Of a DNA stretch of 64,000 bases, positions 38,110 through 46,807 are shown in pieces. The position numbers and the translations under genes were made by a program. Position 1 is the first letter of the stretch; each line of letters begins with the position of its first letter. Origin of the DNA: Campylobacter coli LMG 9860. Lineage in GTDB: Bacteria > Campylobacterota > Campylobacteria > Campylobacterales > Campylobacteraceae. The stretch spans positions 19,780 through 83,779 of the forward strand of contig NZ_AINS01000003.1 in NCBI RefSeq assembly GCF_000254135.1, read 5' to 3'. The notes beneath the pieces were generated by a model that made no database searches, was not told the DNA's origin, and saw nothing but the letters and a program-made list of their open reading frames with translations.

Positions 38110-38123
38110 AAAGAAGCTTAAAA

Positions 38124-39197
38124 ATGGAATATAAAAGATTTAAAACAAGACAAATTAAAGTAGGTGATGTTTTAATAGGTGGTGATGCACCTATTTCAGT
38201 ACAATCCATGCTTTTTACTAAAACAAGAGATATTGAAGGATCTTTAGAGCAACTCAATCGCCTTTATTTTACAGGAGCTAATATCGTGCGTTTGGCATGT
38301 TTGGATATGGCGGATGCAAGAGCTTTAAAAGAGATTAAGGCAAAAAGTCCTTTGCCTTTGATCGTAGATATACATTTTAATCACAATTTAGCTGTATTTT
38401 GTGCTGAATTTATTGATGGAGTTCGTATAAATCCAGGCAATATAGGCTCAAAAGAAAATATTAAAGACGTGGTAAAAGCTTGCAAGGAGCGAGGTATTCC
38501 TATACGTATAGGCGTAAATCACGGTTCTATAGAAAAAGAATTCAGTGATAAATATGGATATGGCGTAGACGCAATGCTAGAAAGCGCGTTGTATAATATC
38601 AAGCTTTTAGAGGATTTGGATTTTTTTGATATAAAAATTTCAATGAAAACCTCTGATGCTCAAAAGACCATAGAAGCCTATGAAAGATTAAGACCGCTTT
38701 GTGATTATCCTTTTCATTTAGGAGTAACAGAAGCAGGGACTAAATTTCATAGCACAATAAAAAGTTCTATCGCTTTGGGAAATTTGCTTCTTAAAGGTAT
38801 AGGTGATACCATGAGAGTTTCAATGACGGGTGAGCTCGAAGAAGAAATCAAAGTTGCAAGAGCAATTTTACAAGATAGCGGGGTGCAAAAAAGTGGAGTT
38901 AATATCATCTCATGCCCAACTTGTGGAAGAATTCAAAGTGATTTAATCAGTGCTATTAAAATCGTAGAAGAAAAAACTAAACATATTAAAGAGCCTCTAA
39001 ATATCAGTGTTATGGGCTGTGTTGTTAATGCTTTAGGTGAGGCTAAGGGCGCTGATGTGGCTATAGCTTTTGGAAAAAATCAAGGACTTGTTATAAGACA
39101 TGGAGAAGTGGTGGCAAAACTCAAAGAAAATGAGCTTGTGGATAGATTTTTAGCTGAAGTAGAAGATGAGGTTAAGAGTAGAGAGATAAAAGAATAG
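38124..39197 (+). CDS. ispG: (E)-4-hydroxy-3-methylbut-2-enyl-diphosphate synthase
   Basis: This 357-residue enzyme of the MEP isoprenoid pathway reductively converts MEcPP to HMBPP with a [4Fe-4S] cluster. Cluster cysteines are C264 and C267 (ISCPTCGR) and C299 ([16 protein letters not shown]). The TIM-barrel part carries PISVQSM, the RINPGNIG segment and GVTEAGT. Length is the usual bacterial one-insert-free form. It is transcribed away from the phosphoramidate cluster and marks the right edge of that island. Confidence 0.95.
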   Translation: MEYKRFKTRQIKVGDVLIGGDAPISVQSMLFTKTRDIEGSLEQLNRLYFTGANIVRLACLDMADARALKEIKAKSPLPLIVDIHFNHNLAVFCAEFIDGVRINPGNIGSKENIKDVVKACKERGIPIRIGVNHGSIEKEFSDKYGYGVDAMLESALYNIKLLEDLDFFDIKISMKTSDAQKTIEAYERLRPLCDYPFHLGVTEAGTKFHSTIKSSIALGNLLLKGIGDTMRVSMTGELEEEIKVARAILQDSGVQKSGVNIISCPTCGRIQSDLISAIKIVEEKTKHIKEPLNISVMGCVVNALGEAKGADVAIAFGKNQGLVIRHGEVVAKLKENELVDRFLAEVEDEVKSREIKE

Positions 39198-39239
39198 ATT
39201 TTATTTTAATTATAGATATTTAAAATAAAATCGCAATAA

Positions 39240-39270
39240 AATTTAAGTCCTTATTTTAAGGACTTAAATT
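39240..39270. terminator. Bidirectional terminator between ispG and flgH
   Basis: AATTTAAGTCCTTA and TAAGGACTTAAATT pair as a perfect 14-bp stem around a 3-nt loop, between the convergent stops at 39197 and 39281. Confidence 0.85.
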
Positions 39271-39280
39271 ATAAGTTTAT

Positions 39281-39979
39281 TTAAAAAGGCCATATAGCTT
39301 CTATGACTTTGCTTCCCCAAGGTTTTCTAGTGCTTCTATCCACTTCACCTTCAGTTTTGTAAAGAATTTTTGCATCTGCTATATATCTACTATCTATAGT
39401 ATTATCTTGACCGATATCATAAGGACGAATCACACCGCTAAGTTGTATGATTTGTTTTTCTCCATTGATCAAAAGCTCTCTTGAACCCTCAATAAAATAA
39501 TTACCATTAGACAAAATTTTAATCACGCGAGTTGAAATCGTAGTGTTAAAACTTTCATTGCGACTTTGAGTGCCTGTTCCTTGGTAGTTGTTAGTACTAT
39601 TGGTTTGAAAGCCTATATTAGAATAAGCATTTACTTTATCGATCGCAGTTCCAAGTAAGCCACTTCCACCTGTTAAAGCTCCTCCTCCTAAATTGGAAGT
39701 ATTGGTTCTACTTGTGGCCTTATTGGCTTGAGTGCTTTGAGTAGTGCTTTCTTGGATAACCACAGTAACTAAATCATTTACATTCATTGCTTTTTTATCA
39801 GAGAATAAAGGATTATCGCCTTTTCCAAAAAGCGATCCAGGAGAAGTTTCTACATTGTTGCTTTGTTTAGGTGCAAGCTCTTCTACATAAGCAGGAGGTT
39901 TCATAGAAATTTGCGGATCTACTGTTGCAGAACATCCAAAAAATGCAAAAGGTAACACATAGAATAAAACTTTTTTCAT
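39281..39979 (-). CDS. flgH: Flagellar L-ring protein FlgH
   Basis: This 232-residue outer-membrane lipoprotein forms the L ring of the flagellar basal body. The signal ends FAFFGC with lipidated C16. FlgH hallmarks are NPLFSDKKAMNVNDLVTVVIQE, a Ser/Thr/Asn-rich middle (TSRTNTSNLGGG), the FNTTISTRVIKILSNGNYFIEGSRELLINGEKQ core and SGVIRPYDI. It has its own -24/-12 promoter, which fits class II flagellar gene control by sigma-54 and FlgR. Confidence 0.96.
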   Translation of the reverse strand: MKKVLFYVLPFAFFGCSATVDPQISMKPPAYVEELAPKQSNNVETSPGSLFGKGDNPLFSDKKAMNVNDLVTVVIQESTTQSTQANKATSRTNTSNLGGGALTGGSGLLGTAIDKVNAYSNIGFQTNSTNNYQGTGTQSRNESFNTTISTRVIKILSNGNYFIEGSRELLINGEKQIIQLSGVIRPYDIGQDNTIDSRYIADAKILYKTEGEVDRSTRKPWGSKVIEAIWPF

Positions 39980-40017
39980 TTTCGTCCTTTAAATGATGAA
40001 ATTTCATTTTTATTTGT

Positions 40018-40023
40018 TAAAAT
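40018..40023 (+). promoter_or_regulatory. -10 box of pta
   Basis: TTTTTATTTGTTAAAAT contains TAAAAT 60 bp before the pta ATG. It lies just beyond the sigma-54 element of the divergent flgH, so the two promoters nearly overlap. Confidence 0.4.
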
Positions 40024-40041
40024 AGTTTTTCAAGTAAGTAT

Positions 40042-40059
40042 AAAGCAAAGAGTGTTCCA
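40042..40059 (-). promoter_or_regulatory. Sigma-54 (-24/-12) promoter of flgH
   Basis: On the minus strand TGGAACACTCTTTGCTTT has GG at 40058-40057 and GC at 40046-40045, ten bases apart, the strict spacing for RpoN. Initiation is expected near 40033, giving a leader of about 55 nt before flgH. The identical sequence occurs upstream of flgG2. Confidence 0.88.
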
Positions 40060-40083
40060 CTTTTTAAAACCAAGGAGAAAATA

Positions 40084-41586
40084 ATGGCAAATCTTTATTT
40101 GATGAGATCTAGGAGTGATGAGTTAAATACATTAGTCACCACGAAATTATTGAAAAACTATAGCAAGATATATAAAAATATAGCTATTTACTGTCCTGTG
40201 ATTTATGTACATCGTATCCCTGTTTTGCAAGGATGGCTTGAGGAATTTGATATTAAGCAAACTTTGAAAAATGCTTATAGTTTTACTTTTAGAGAAGCTA
40301 TGGAAGAATTTAGCAAAGATCCGCATAGTTTTTTCAATACTATCTTAGAAGAGTATGAGGAATTAAATCGTAAATATGATTTTGTTCTTGTTAATAGTTT
40401 TTGCGAATTTGGAATACTTGATGGTTTTGATTTGAGTATAAAATTGGCTAAAAATCTTAACACTCCTATAGCGGCTATTATTAATAATGAGGATAAATTA
40501 ATAGCTCAAAAATATTTTGATGAAGCTTTAGATGGTAGAGATTATGCTTTGATTAGTGAAAATTTTAATTTTGAAGAAATGCATAAGTTGCAAGCTTATG
40601 ATTTTATGACTCCGCATCGTTTTAAATATGAACTCATTAAAAAAAGTGTTAAAAATAAAAAAACCGTTGTTTTACCAGAAAGCAATGATGAAAGAATTTT
40701 AAAAGCAGTTGAAATTTTACTTAAAAGTAGTGTAGTGGATCTTATTTTATTGGGCGATGAGCAAGATATCAAACAAAAAGCCGATGAATTGGCACTTGAT
40801 TTAACCGCAGTAAAAATACTCAATCCGCTTCATTCAGAATATAACGAAGAATTTGCCACTTTGTTATATGAAGCAAGAAAATCTAAAGGAATGAGCCTTG
40901 AAGAGGCTAAAGAATTGGTTAAAGATAGGACTTATTTTGGAACCTTGTTGATACATAGTGGGAAAGCTGATGCTATGGTAAGTGGAGCATCTACTACGAC
41001 AGCTGAAACTATTCGTCCTGCGCTTCAGATTATCAAAACTCAAGAGGGTGTTGACTCTGTTTCGGGAATTTTCTTTATGGGGCTTGATGATAAGGTTTTA
41101 GCTTTTGCAGACTGTGCTGTAAATCCAAATCCAAATGCCGAGCAACTCGCCACTAGTGCTTATGTAAGTGCTATGACTGCAAAGTCTTTTGGTATCGAGC
41201 CAAGGATAGCTTTGCTTTCTTATTCTAGTGGAGATAGCGGTAAGGGTGAGAGTGTAGATCTTGTTAAAGAAGCTTTAAGAATTGCTAAAGAAAAATATCC
41301 AGAATTAAATATCGATGGCCCTATGCAATTTGATTGTGCTTATGATCCTAAAACTGCTGCTAAAAAAATGCCAAATTCTAAGATAGCAGGTAATGTAAAT
41401 GTATATATCTTTCCTGATCTTGACGCTGCAAATATTTGCTATAAGGCTGTGCAAAGAACAGCAAATGCTTTGGCAATCGGTCCTATTTTGCAAGGACTTA
41501 AAAAACCTGTAAATGATTTAAGTCGTGGATGTTTGGTTGATGATATAGTAGATACGGTTATTTTAAGTGCTATACAAGCACAATAA
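40084..41586 (+). CDS. pta: Phosphate acetyltransferase
   Basis: This 500-residue enzyme converts acetyl-CoA and phosphate to acetyl phosphate. An N-terminal P-loop-like DTB/AAA-type domain (about 1-170) is followed by the catalytic PTA domain (about 185-500) with PESNDERILKA, the MVSGASTTTAETIRPALQII segment, and LSYSSGDSGKGESVDLVKEA. It is shorter than the 714-residue E. coli Pta because the N-terminal regulatory part is reduced. AAGGAG precedes the ATG, and ackA follows 13 bp later as the usual pair. Confidence 0.94.
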   Translation: MANLYLMRSRSDELNTLVTTKLLKNYSKIYKNIAIYCPVIYVHRIPVLQGWLEEFDIKQTLKNAYSFTFREAMEEFSKDPHSFFNTILEEYEELNRKYDFVLVNSFCEFGILDGFDLSIKLAKNLNTPIAAIINNEDKLIAQKYFDEALDGRDYALISENFNFEEMHKLQAYDFMTPHRFKYELIKKSVKNKKTVVLPESNDERILKAVEILLKSSVVDLILLGDEQDIKQKADELALDLTAVKILNPLHSEYNEEFATLLYEARKSKGMSLEEAKELVKDRTYFGTLLIHSGKADAMVSGASTTTAETIRPALQIIKTQEGVDSVSGIFFMGLDDKVLAFADCAVNPNPNAEQLATSAYVSAMTAKSFGIEPRIALLSYSSGDSGKGESVDLVKEALRIAKEKYPELNIDGPMQFDCAYDPKTAAKKMPNSKIAGNVNVYIFPDLDAANICYKAVQRTANALAIGPILQGLKKPVNDLSRGCLVDDIVDTVILSAIQAQ

Positions 41587-41599
41587 GAAAGGAAAGTGA

Positions 41600-42790
41600 A
41601 TGAAGATTTTAGTTTTAAATTCAGGCTCTTCATCTGTTAAATTTAAATTTTTTGATGATAAAGTGGTTAAAGCCAGTGGTTTGGTAGAAAAAATTGGAGA
41701 AGAAAAATCAAAAGTCATACTAAAAAATGCCTTAAATGATGAAACATTCGAAAGAGAACTTCCTATAAAAAATCACGAACATGGATTGCAAATTGTCAAC
41801 GAGCTTTTTAAAGAATCTGGAATTTTGGAAGATTTAAATGCTTTAGATGGCTGTGGTCATCGCATAGTGCATGGAGGAAGAAATTTAAGCGAGCATTGTT
41901 TAGTGGATGATTATGTTCTTAAAGAGATAGATAGGGTTAGTATTTTTGCTCCTTTGCATAATCCTGCGCATTTAGCAGGTATAAAAACAATGATCAAAGC
42001 TGCACCTAGTGTTGCTAATGCAGCTATTTTTGATACAGCTTTTCATCGCACTATGCCTGATTTTGCTTATATGTATGCTTTGCCTTATGATTTTTATGAT
42101 AAGCACAATATAAGAAGATATGGTTTCCATGGTACTTCTCACGCTTTTGTGAGTGCTAGGGCAGCCCAATTACTTGGAAAAAATAAAGAGGATTTAAACG
42201 CAATTTCAGCACATCTTGGAAATGGTGCGAGTGTTTGTGCTATTGAGGGAGGTAAAAGTATAGACACTTCCATGGGTTTTACTCCTCTTGAAGGTCTTGT
42301 TATGGGAACTCGCTGTGGTGATTTAGACCCTGCAATTTTGCCATTTATTAGCCATCTTAAGGGTTTAACAATAGAAGAAATTGATACTTTGCTTAATAAA
42401 AAAAGCGGACTTTATGGAATTTGCGGTTCTAACGATTTTAGAGATATAGGAGCAAAAATCGAGCAAGGTGATGATAGGGCACGTTTAGCTTTTGATATGT
42501 TTTGTTATCGCCTTTTAAAATATATAGGGGCTTATTTTACGGTTTTACCTAGAACTGACGCTATTATTTTTACAGGCGGTATAGGTGAAAATGCTGTTTT
42601 AGTTCGCCAAAAAGTTTGTGAAAGATTATCTCATCTTGGTGTTGAGCTTGATATAGAATTAAACAACAAAAAAGCAAGCTGTGAAAGAATGATTAGTACT
42701 GCCAATTCTAAGGTAAAGATTTTTATCGTTCCTACAGATGAAGAACTTGAGATTGCCAGAATCACAGAAGAGTTGATAAACAAAAGCTAA
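41600..42790 (+). CDS. ackA: Acetate kinase
   Basis: This 396-residue ASKHA-family kinase makes ATP and acetate from acetyl phosphate and ADP. Motifs are NSGSSSVKF at 7-15, GHRIVHGG, FDTAFHRTMP (catalytic Asp and Arg neighbourhood), YGFHGTSH and IIFTGGIGENA. AGAAAGGAAAG precedes the ATG. A terminator hairpin begins in its last codons. With pta it handles overflow acetate and the acetyl-phosphate pool that can phosphorylate response regulators. Confidence 0.96.
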   Translation: MKILVLNSGSSSVKFKFFDDKVVKASGLVEKIGEEKSKVILKNALNDETFERELPIKNHEHGLQIVNELFKESGILEDLNALDGCGHRIVHGGRNLSEHCLVDDYVLKEIDRVSIFAPLHNPAHLAGIKTMIKAAPSVANAAIFDTAFHRTMPDFAYMYALPYDFYDKHNIRRYGFHGTSHAFVSARAAQLLGKNKEDLNAISAHLGNGASVCAIEGGKSIDTSMGFTPLEGLVMGTRCGDLDPAILPFISHLKGLTIEEIDTLLNKKSGLYGICGSNDFRDIGAKIEQGDDRARLAFDMFCYRLLKYIGAYFTVLPRTDAIIFTGGIGENAVLVRQKVCERLSHLGVELDIELNNKKASCERMISTANSKVKIFIVPTDEELEIARITEELINKS

Positions 42791-42803
42791 GAGCTTTTGT
42801 TTT
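42781..42803 (+). terminator. Terminator of pta-ackA
   Basis: CAAAAGCT-AAG-AGCTTTTG is an 8-bp stem with a 3-nt loop followed by TTTT. It starts in the last ackA codons, so the stop codon lies at the loop. Confidence 0.75.
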
Positions 42804-42863
42804 AACCCAAATTTAATTTTCTTTAGATAGTATTTTAAACTAAAAATTTAAAAGTGTAAAAAT

Positions 42864-43355
42864 ATGAAAAAATTTAAAGATTTTAGTTGTAATTTTCTTT
42901 TTAAGATATCCGATCAACCTGTTCTTTTGCGTGATTTGCTTGAGGCTAATGCTTTGTTTAATGATGGAATGCTTGTGGATCCTTCCAAGCTTAATTTTAA
43001 TTTTAAAATTTTAAATTCTTATATATATTTTGGAATTTTTTGTGCTTTGGTTTTATTACCATTATTACTCATTACGCATTATCTTTTTACTCGCCTTGAT
43101 TTTCATATCAGTATTATCAGCGCTGTAGCGGTTACCGCATGTGTTTTTATTTCTTATGATATTTTTAAGGTTTATGCTCGTAAAATGATTTCAAAAAAAT
43201 TAATACAAAAAGCATGGGCTTTGCACTTTCCTTATTTTTCATATGAAAAATATTCTATTATGGCTGGAAATTTTTATAAAGAAGCCTTAAAAGAAGAAAT
43301 TCCAAAGGCAAATTTAGAACAATATGTTTTAGAAAAAATCATTCATTCTAAATAA
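42864..43355 (+). CDS. Membrane protein of unknown function
   Basis: The 163-residue protein has a soluble N-terminal stretch (about 1-45), two transmembrane helices (about 53-73 and 80-101), and a basic then helical C-terminal tail (VYARKMISKKLIQKAW, HFPYFSYEKYSIMAGNFYKEA). I do not recognise a family. Its 3' end overlaps the convergent FtsL-like gene by 13 bp. It is preceded by the ackA terminator, so it is likely transcribed alone from the AT-rich 60-bp gap. Confidence 0.75.
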   Translation: MKKFKDFSCNFLFKISDQPVLLRDLLEANALFNDGMLVDPSKLNFNFKILNSYIYFGIFCALVLLPLLLITHYLFTRLDFHISIISAVAVTACVFISYDIFKVYARKMISKKLIQKAWALHFPYFSYEKYSIMAGNFYKEALKEEIPKANLEQYVLEKIIHSK

Positions 43356-44230
43356 TCTAAAATTTGATTTTGAAAGCGCATGATTTCTAAGCGTCTTTTT
43401 AAATCTTTATTTTCTTCATCAAGTACGCTTTCTTCTACTCTTAAAGTGGCAATTTCTCGGCTAAGATAGTAAATTTGATTTCTTATATAAATTTGTGGTA
43501 CAAATAAAACAAGAGCAAAGCTGACAAATAATACGGCAAAAAGTAAGTGATTGAAATTGAGATTTTTATCTTCTTTAGTAGCATTACTAAATCCTTCTAG
43601 TAATACATTTTTAACCTTTTGTGTATCTTCATCATGTTCTGTTTTAATGGGTTGAATTTCGGATTTTTCAATCTCTATTTTTACTTCTTGAGTTTGTATT
43701 TTTTTTTGTAAATTTTCTAGACTTTGTTTTATATCGGGTTTTGGGTCAGTTTGCGTGGGTTGAATCTTGTTATTTTGTATTTTTTTGATTTCTATTTGCT
43801 TGTCTGTATGCAAATGTTTTTCTTGAGTATTGTGTGTGTTTTTATTTTGTATACCTTGAATTTCTTTTTTTTTCAGAAAAGAAAAAAGTTTTTTTGTTTT
43901 TTTCTTTTTTGATTCTTGATTTTTGTTTTTTTCTTTTATTTTGGAAAAAATTTTTTTAGCTAAAGACTGCTTTTCTTCCAATTTAACATTTATCAAATCT
44001 TCTTTTAAGTATATATTTGATTTTTTTGTATATTCTAACTCATAGTCTTCTTCTATTTCATCCAAGAAATGATTTGAGCGTTTTTTAAAGCGGCGTCTTA
44101 AAATATCATCACTAGAGATTTCTTCTTTTAAATCATCATCTAAAGGCTTACCTTGATTAACAGCGCGAGAAAATTTAAGCATTTTCTGGCGTATGTTTTG
44201 TTTTTCTTTTAAGAAATCATCATCTAGCAT
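43343..44230 (-). CDS. FtsL-like division protein with long charged cytoplasmic extension
   Basis: The 295-residue protein has a Lys/Glu/Gln-rich cytoplasmic part (1-225), one membrane helix (about 229-247) and a short periplasmic coiled coil (about 252-292: LSREIATLRVEESVLDEENK then DLKRRLEIM). A bitopic helix plus a periplasmic leucine-zipper of about 50 residues is the FtsL plan, and the gene directly follows rsmH (1-bp overlap), where ftsL lies in most bacteria. FtsL is normally about 100-120 residues, so the roughly 225-residue N-terminal extension is unusual. The sequence 103-120 is nearly all Lys, Asn and Glu. FtsL is inferred from layout and place, not from identity. Confidence 0.6.
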   Translation of the reverse strand: MLDDDFLKEKQNIRQKMLKFSRAVNQGKPLDDDLKEEISSDDILRRRFKKRSNHFLDEIEEDYELEYTKKSNIYLKEDLINVKLEEKQSLAKKIFSKIKEKNKNQESKKKKTKKLFSFLKKKEIQGIQNKNTHNTQEKHLHTDKQIEIKKIQNNKIQPTQTDPKPDIKQSLENLQKKIQTQEVKIEIEKSEIQPIKTEHDEDTQKVKNVLLEGFSNATKEDKNLNFNHLLFAVLFVSFALVLFVPQIYIRNQIYYLSREIATLRVEESVLDEENKDLKRRLEIMRFQNQILDYLE

Positions 44231-45165
44231 TATTTTTCCATATTTTTAAAATGAAACAGGCGCATTTTTGCACAACTTGAACGAGAATTAATCATAATTT
44301 CTTCTTTGCTTGGAGTTATAGCTTTTTTGCTTATAATTTCTCCTAAAGAATGATTGTTTCCACATTCGCACCTAAAAGCTCTTTCATCACAGATACAATT
44401 TTTAGCCCATTTTTTAAAATAGTTTTTTACTATCCTATCTTCTAAAGAATGAAAGCAAATGATAGCTAGAATACAATTTTTTAATTTAATTTTTTCTAAT
44501 TTTTCTAAAAAATTTTTTAAAACTTCAAGTTCTTGATTGACTTCTATTCTAATAGCTTGAAAAACTAGGGTTGCTTTAGAAACACTTCTGTGATTTTGTT
44601 TTGTTTTTCCTATTATTTCGTAAAGTTCTTTAGCACTTTTTATTTTATTTTTTTGTCTTTCTTGGCAAATTTTTTGAGCGATAAAGTACCCATCATTTAA
44701 TTCCCCATATTTTTTGAAAATATCACTCAATTGCTCTTGGGTATAATTATTAATAATCTCAAAAGCTGAAATTTTAGCATCTTGATTCATTCTCATGTCT
44801 AAAAAATCAGAATGAAGATTAAAGCCTCGTTTGTTATTGTCAAGTTGATAAGAAGATACTCCAATATCAGCTAAAATGCCTTTGAGATCGTTCAGTTTAT
44901 CGTGTGAAATTTGGTCTAAAATTTGACTAAAATTACTTAATACAAATTCTGTTCTATCTTTAAAATCATGAAGACGCTTTTTAGAAAATTCAAGCGCTTC
45001 TTTGTCTTGGTCGCATGCTATAAGTTTAAGGTTTGGATGATCTTTAAGTAAGGATTCGCTATGGCCACCAAAACCCAAAGTACAATCTAAAAAATATCCT
45101 GAGTTTAGTTTTTCAAATGCTTGATTTACCTCATTGAGCAAAACGGGAATGTGTGGAATTTTCAA
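44230..45165 (-). CDS. rsmH: 16S rRNA (cytosine-1402-N4)-methyltransferase
   Basis: This 311-residue SAM enzyme (MraW) methylates C1402 in the ribosomal P site. Signatures are HIPVLLNEVNQAF, the SAM motif DCTLGFGGHSESLL near 28-41, DIGVSSYQLDNNKRGFNLHSDFLDMRMN, and CFHSLEDRIVKNYF. A cysteine-containing insertion (CICDERAFRCECG) is typical of this family in the group. It has its own promoter region opposite the PpiD-like gene. The FtsL-like gene follows. Confidence 0.95.
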   Translation of the reverse strand: MKIPHIPVLLNEVNQAFEKLNSGYFLDCTLGFGGHSESLLKDHPNLKLIACDQDKEALEFSKKRLHDFKDRTEFVLSNFSQILDQISHDKLNDLKGILADIGVSSYQLDNNKRGFNLHSDFLDMRMNQDAKISAFEIINNYTQEQLSDIFKKYGELNDGYFIAQKICQERQKNKIKSAKELYEIIGKTKQNHRSVSKATLVFQAIRIEVNQELEVLKNFLEKLEKIKLKNCILAIICFHSLEDRIVKNYFKKWAKNCICDERAFRCECGNNHSLGEIISKKAITPSKEEIMINSRSSCAKMRLFHFKNMEK

Positions 45166-45282
45166 ATCCTATATCCTATAAAATTTTTATAAGCTATAAT
45201 TATAACGAAATTTTAACTAAAATCAAAATGAAAATATTTAACAAAAAACCACTAATTAAACTCTAATTAAACACTTCTGCGA

Positions 45283-45288
45283 TAAAAT
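45283..45288 (+). promoter_or_regulatory. -10 box of the PpiD-ftsA-ftsZ group
   Basis: TTCTGCGATAAAAT contains TAAAAT 29 bp before the ATG at 45318, and AAGGA lies close to the start codon. Confidence 0.45.
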
Positions 45289-45317
45289 ATGTAGTTTAAT
45301 TTTTATCAAGGAATGAT

Positions 45318-46805
45318 ATGCTTACTTGGATGCAACATCACAAAAAATATCTTGTTGTTACTATATGGATTAGCACCATAGCTTTTGTTGGAGCTGGGTT
45401 TTTAGGTTGGGGTGCTTATGATTTTAATCTTAATAGAAGTTCGAGTGTTGCTGTAGTTGGAGATGAAAAAATCAATTATAATGAATTTAATGTAAGATAT
45501 AATCAGATTTTTAATTATTACAATCAAATTAGCAACGGTGGCTTAAATGAGGAGAGTGCTAAGCAATTGGGAATTGAAAATGCTGCATTAAGCTCTTTGG
45601 TTGAAGATAAGCTTTTGTTAAATTTTGCTAAAGATTTGGGATTAGGTTCAAGTGAAAATGAAGTTATTCAAGCACTTGCTGAAACTAAAGCCTTTCAAGA
45701 TCCTTCAGGTGATTTTAATAAAACAATTTATTATGAACTTTTGAATGCAAACAATATGACTCCAAAAGAATATGAGAAAACTCTTTCAAATGAAATTATT
45801 ATCGGCAAACTAGAACAAATATTCAATCTCCCTCAAACAGATGAAGAGTTGAAAATGCTAGGAGCTAGTTATTTTATGCAAGATTCTTTAAATATAGCAA
45901 AACTAGAGCAAGATAAAGAAAATATAAAAGTTAATGAAGAAGAGCTTAAAAAGCTTTGGAATGAACACAAAGAAGATTATAAGACAAAAAAAGTATATGA
46001 GATTTCTACTTATTATCTACCGGTGGATATGCAAAAAATTGATGATAGTAAGCTAGAAGAATTTTATAATAATGAAAATAATAAATTTAAATATAAAGAT
46101 TTTAGTGGCAAAATCATGAGTTTTGAAGCTGCTAAAAAGGATGTTGCTAAAGATTATGCTTTAGCACAGCTTAAAAACATAGCTAATGCTAAATTTTTGG
46201 AATTGAAAGAAGGTAAAGATAAATTCCAAAAGGATGAAAATATCACAGATTCAGATGTTTACTATCCACTTGAGGCTTTATCTCGGGCAAAAAATGGAGA
46301 TGTGTTAAGACCGAGTGAATATCAAAATGGTTATATTATTATCAAGCTTAACAAAACCAATCCTGTAAGAACTAAGACTTTTAATGAGGCTAGAGAAGAG
46401 CTTATGCCTATTTATATCAGCGAACAGGTGAAAAAGAATTTAGAAGAAAAAGCTAAGCAAAATTTAGAAAATTTTAGCGGAACTAATATAGGTTTCGTAA
46501 GCAGGGATACTGTAAGAAATGATGCTAAAATTAGTAATATATTAAATGAAGCAGAATTTAGTTATTTTCTAATGAATGTTTTTAATTCTGATCAAAATCG
46601 TTCTTATGTTATTTTAAATGAAGATAAGGCTATACTTTATAAAATTAATAAGCAAAAGCTTGATATGAATCCTGAAAAATTTCAGCAATATCGCACAATG
46701 CTTAATCAAAATTTACAAAGTTTAAAAGCTAATGAAATGAAGCAGGAGTTAATCGAAGAGCTTAAAAAAACATATCCAATAAAAATTTATTATAAAGGTA
46801 AATAA
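45318..46805 (+). CDS. PpiD/SurA-like periplasmic chaperone, membrane anchored
   Basis: The 495-residue protein has one N-terminal membrane helix (about 13-34), a SurA/PpiD N-terminal chaperone region (VVGDEKINYNEFNVRYNQ, ending near 200), a central region, and a C-terminal helical part. This order matches PpiD, an inner-membrane chaperone for proteins leaving the Sec translocon. The central part (about 220-345) shows no GGDLG parvulin motif, so prolyl isomerase activity looks doubtful. AAGGA precedes the ATG. ftsA starts 2 bp after the stop, so outer-membrane quality control and division genes appear cotranscribed. Confidence 0.8.
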   Translation: MLTWMQHHKKYLVVTIWISTIAFVGAGFLGWGAYDFNLNRSSSVAVVGDEKINYNEFNVRYNQIFNYYNQISNGGLNEESAKQLGIENAALSSLVEDKLLLNFAKDLGLGSSENEVIQALAETKAFQDPSGDFNKTIYYELLNANNMTPKEYEKTLSNEIIIGKLEQIFNLPQTDEELKMLGASYFMQDSLNIAKLEQDKENIKVNEEELKKLWNEHKEDYKTKKVYEISTYYLPVDMQKIDDSKLEEFYNNENNKFKYKDFSGKIMSFEAAKKDVAKDYALAQLKNIANAKFLELKEGKDKFQKDENITDSDVYYPLEALSRAKNGDVLRPSEYQNGYIIIKLNKTNPVRTKTFNEAREELMPIYISEQVKKNLEEKAKQNLENFSGTNIGFVSRDTVRNDAKISNILNEAEFSYFLMNVFNSDQNRSYVILNEDKAILYKINKQKLDMNPEKFQQYRTMLNQNLQSLKANEMKQELIEELKKTYPIKIYYKGK

Positions 46806-46807
46806 TT

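Noticed and set aside
43860..43960. Long T-rich runs as a contingency repeat
   Set aside because: They encode Lys-rich sequence of the FtsL-like protein, are interrupted, and the frame is intact; A/T runs of this size are common in this genome.
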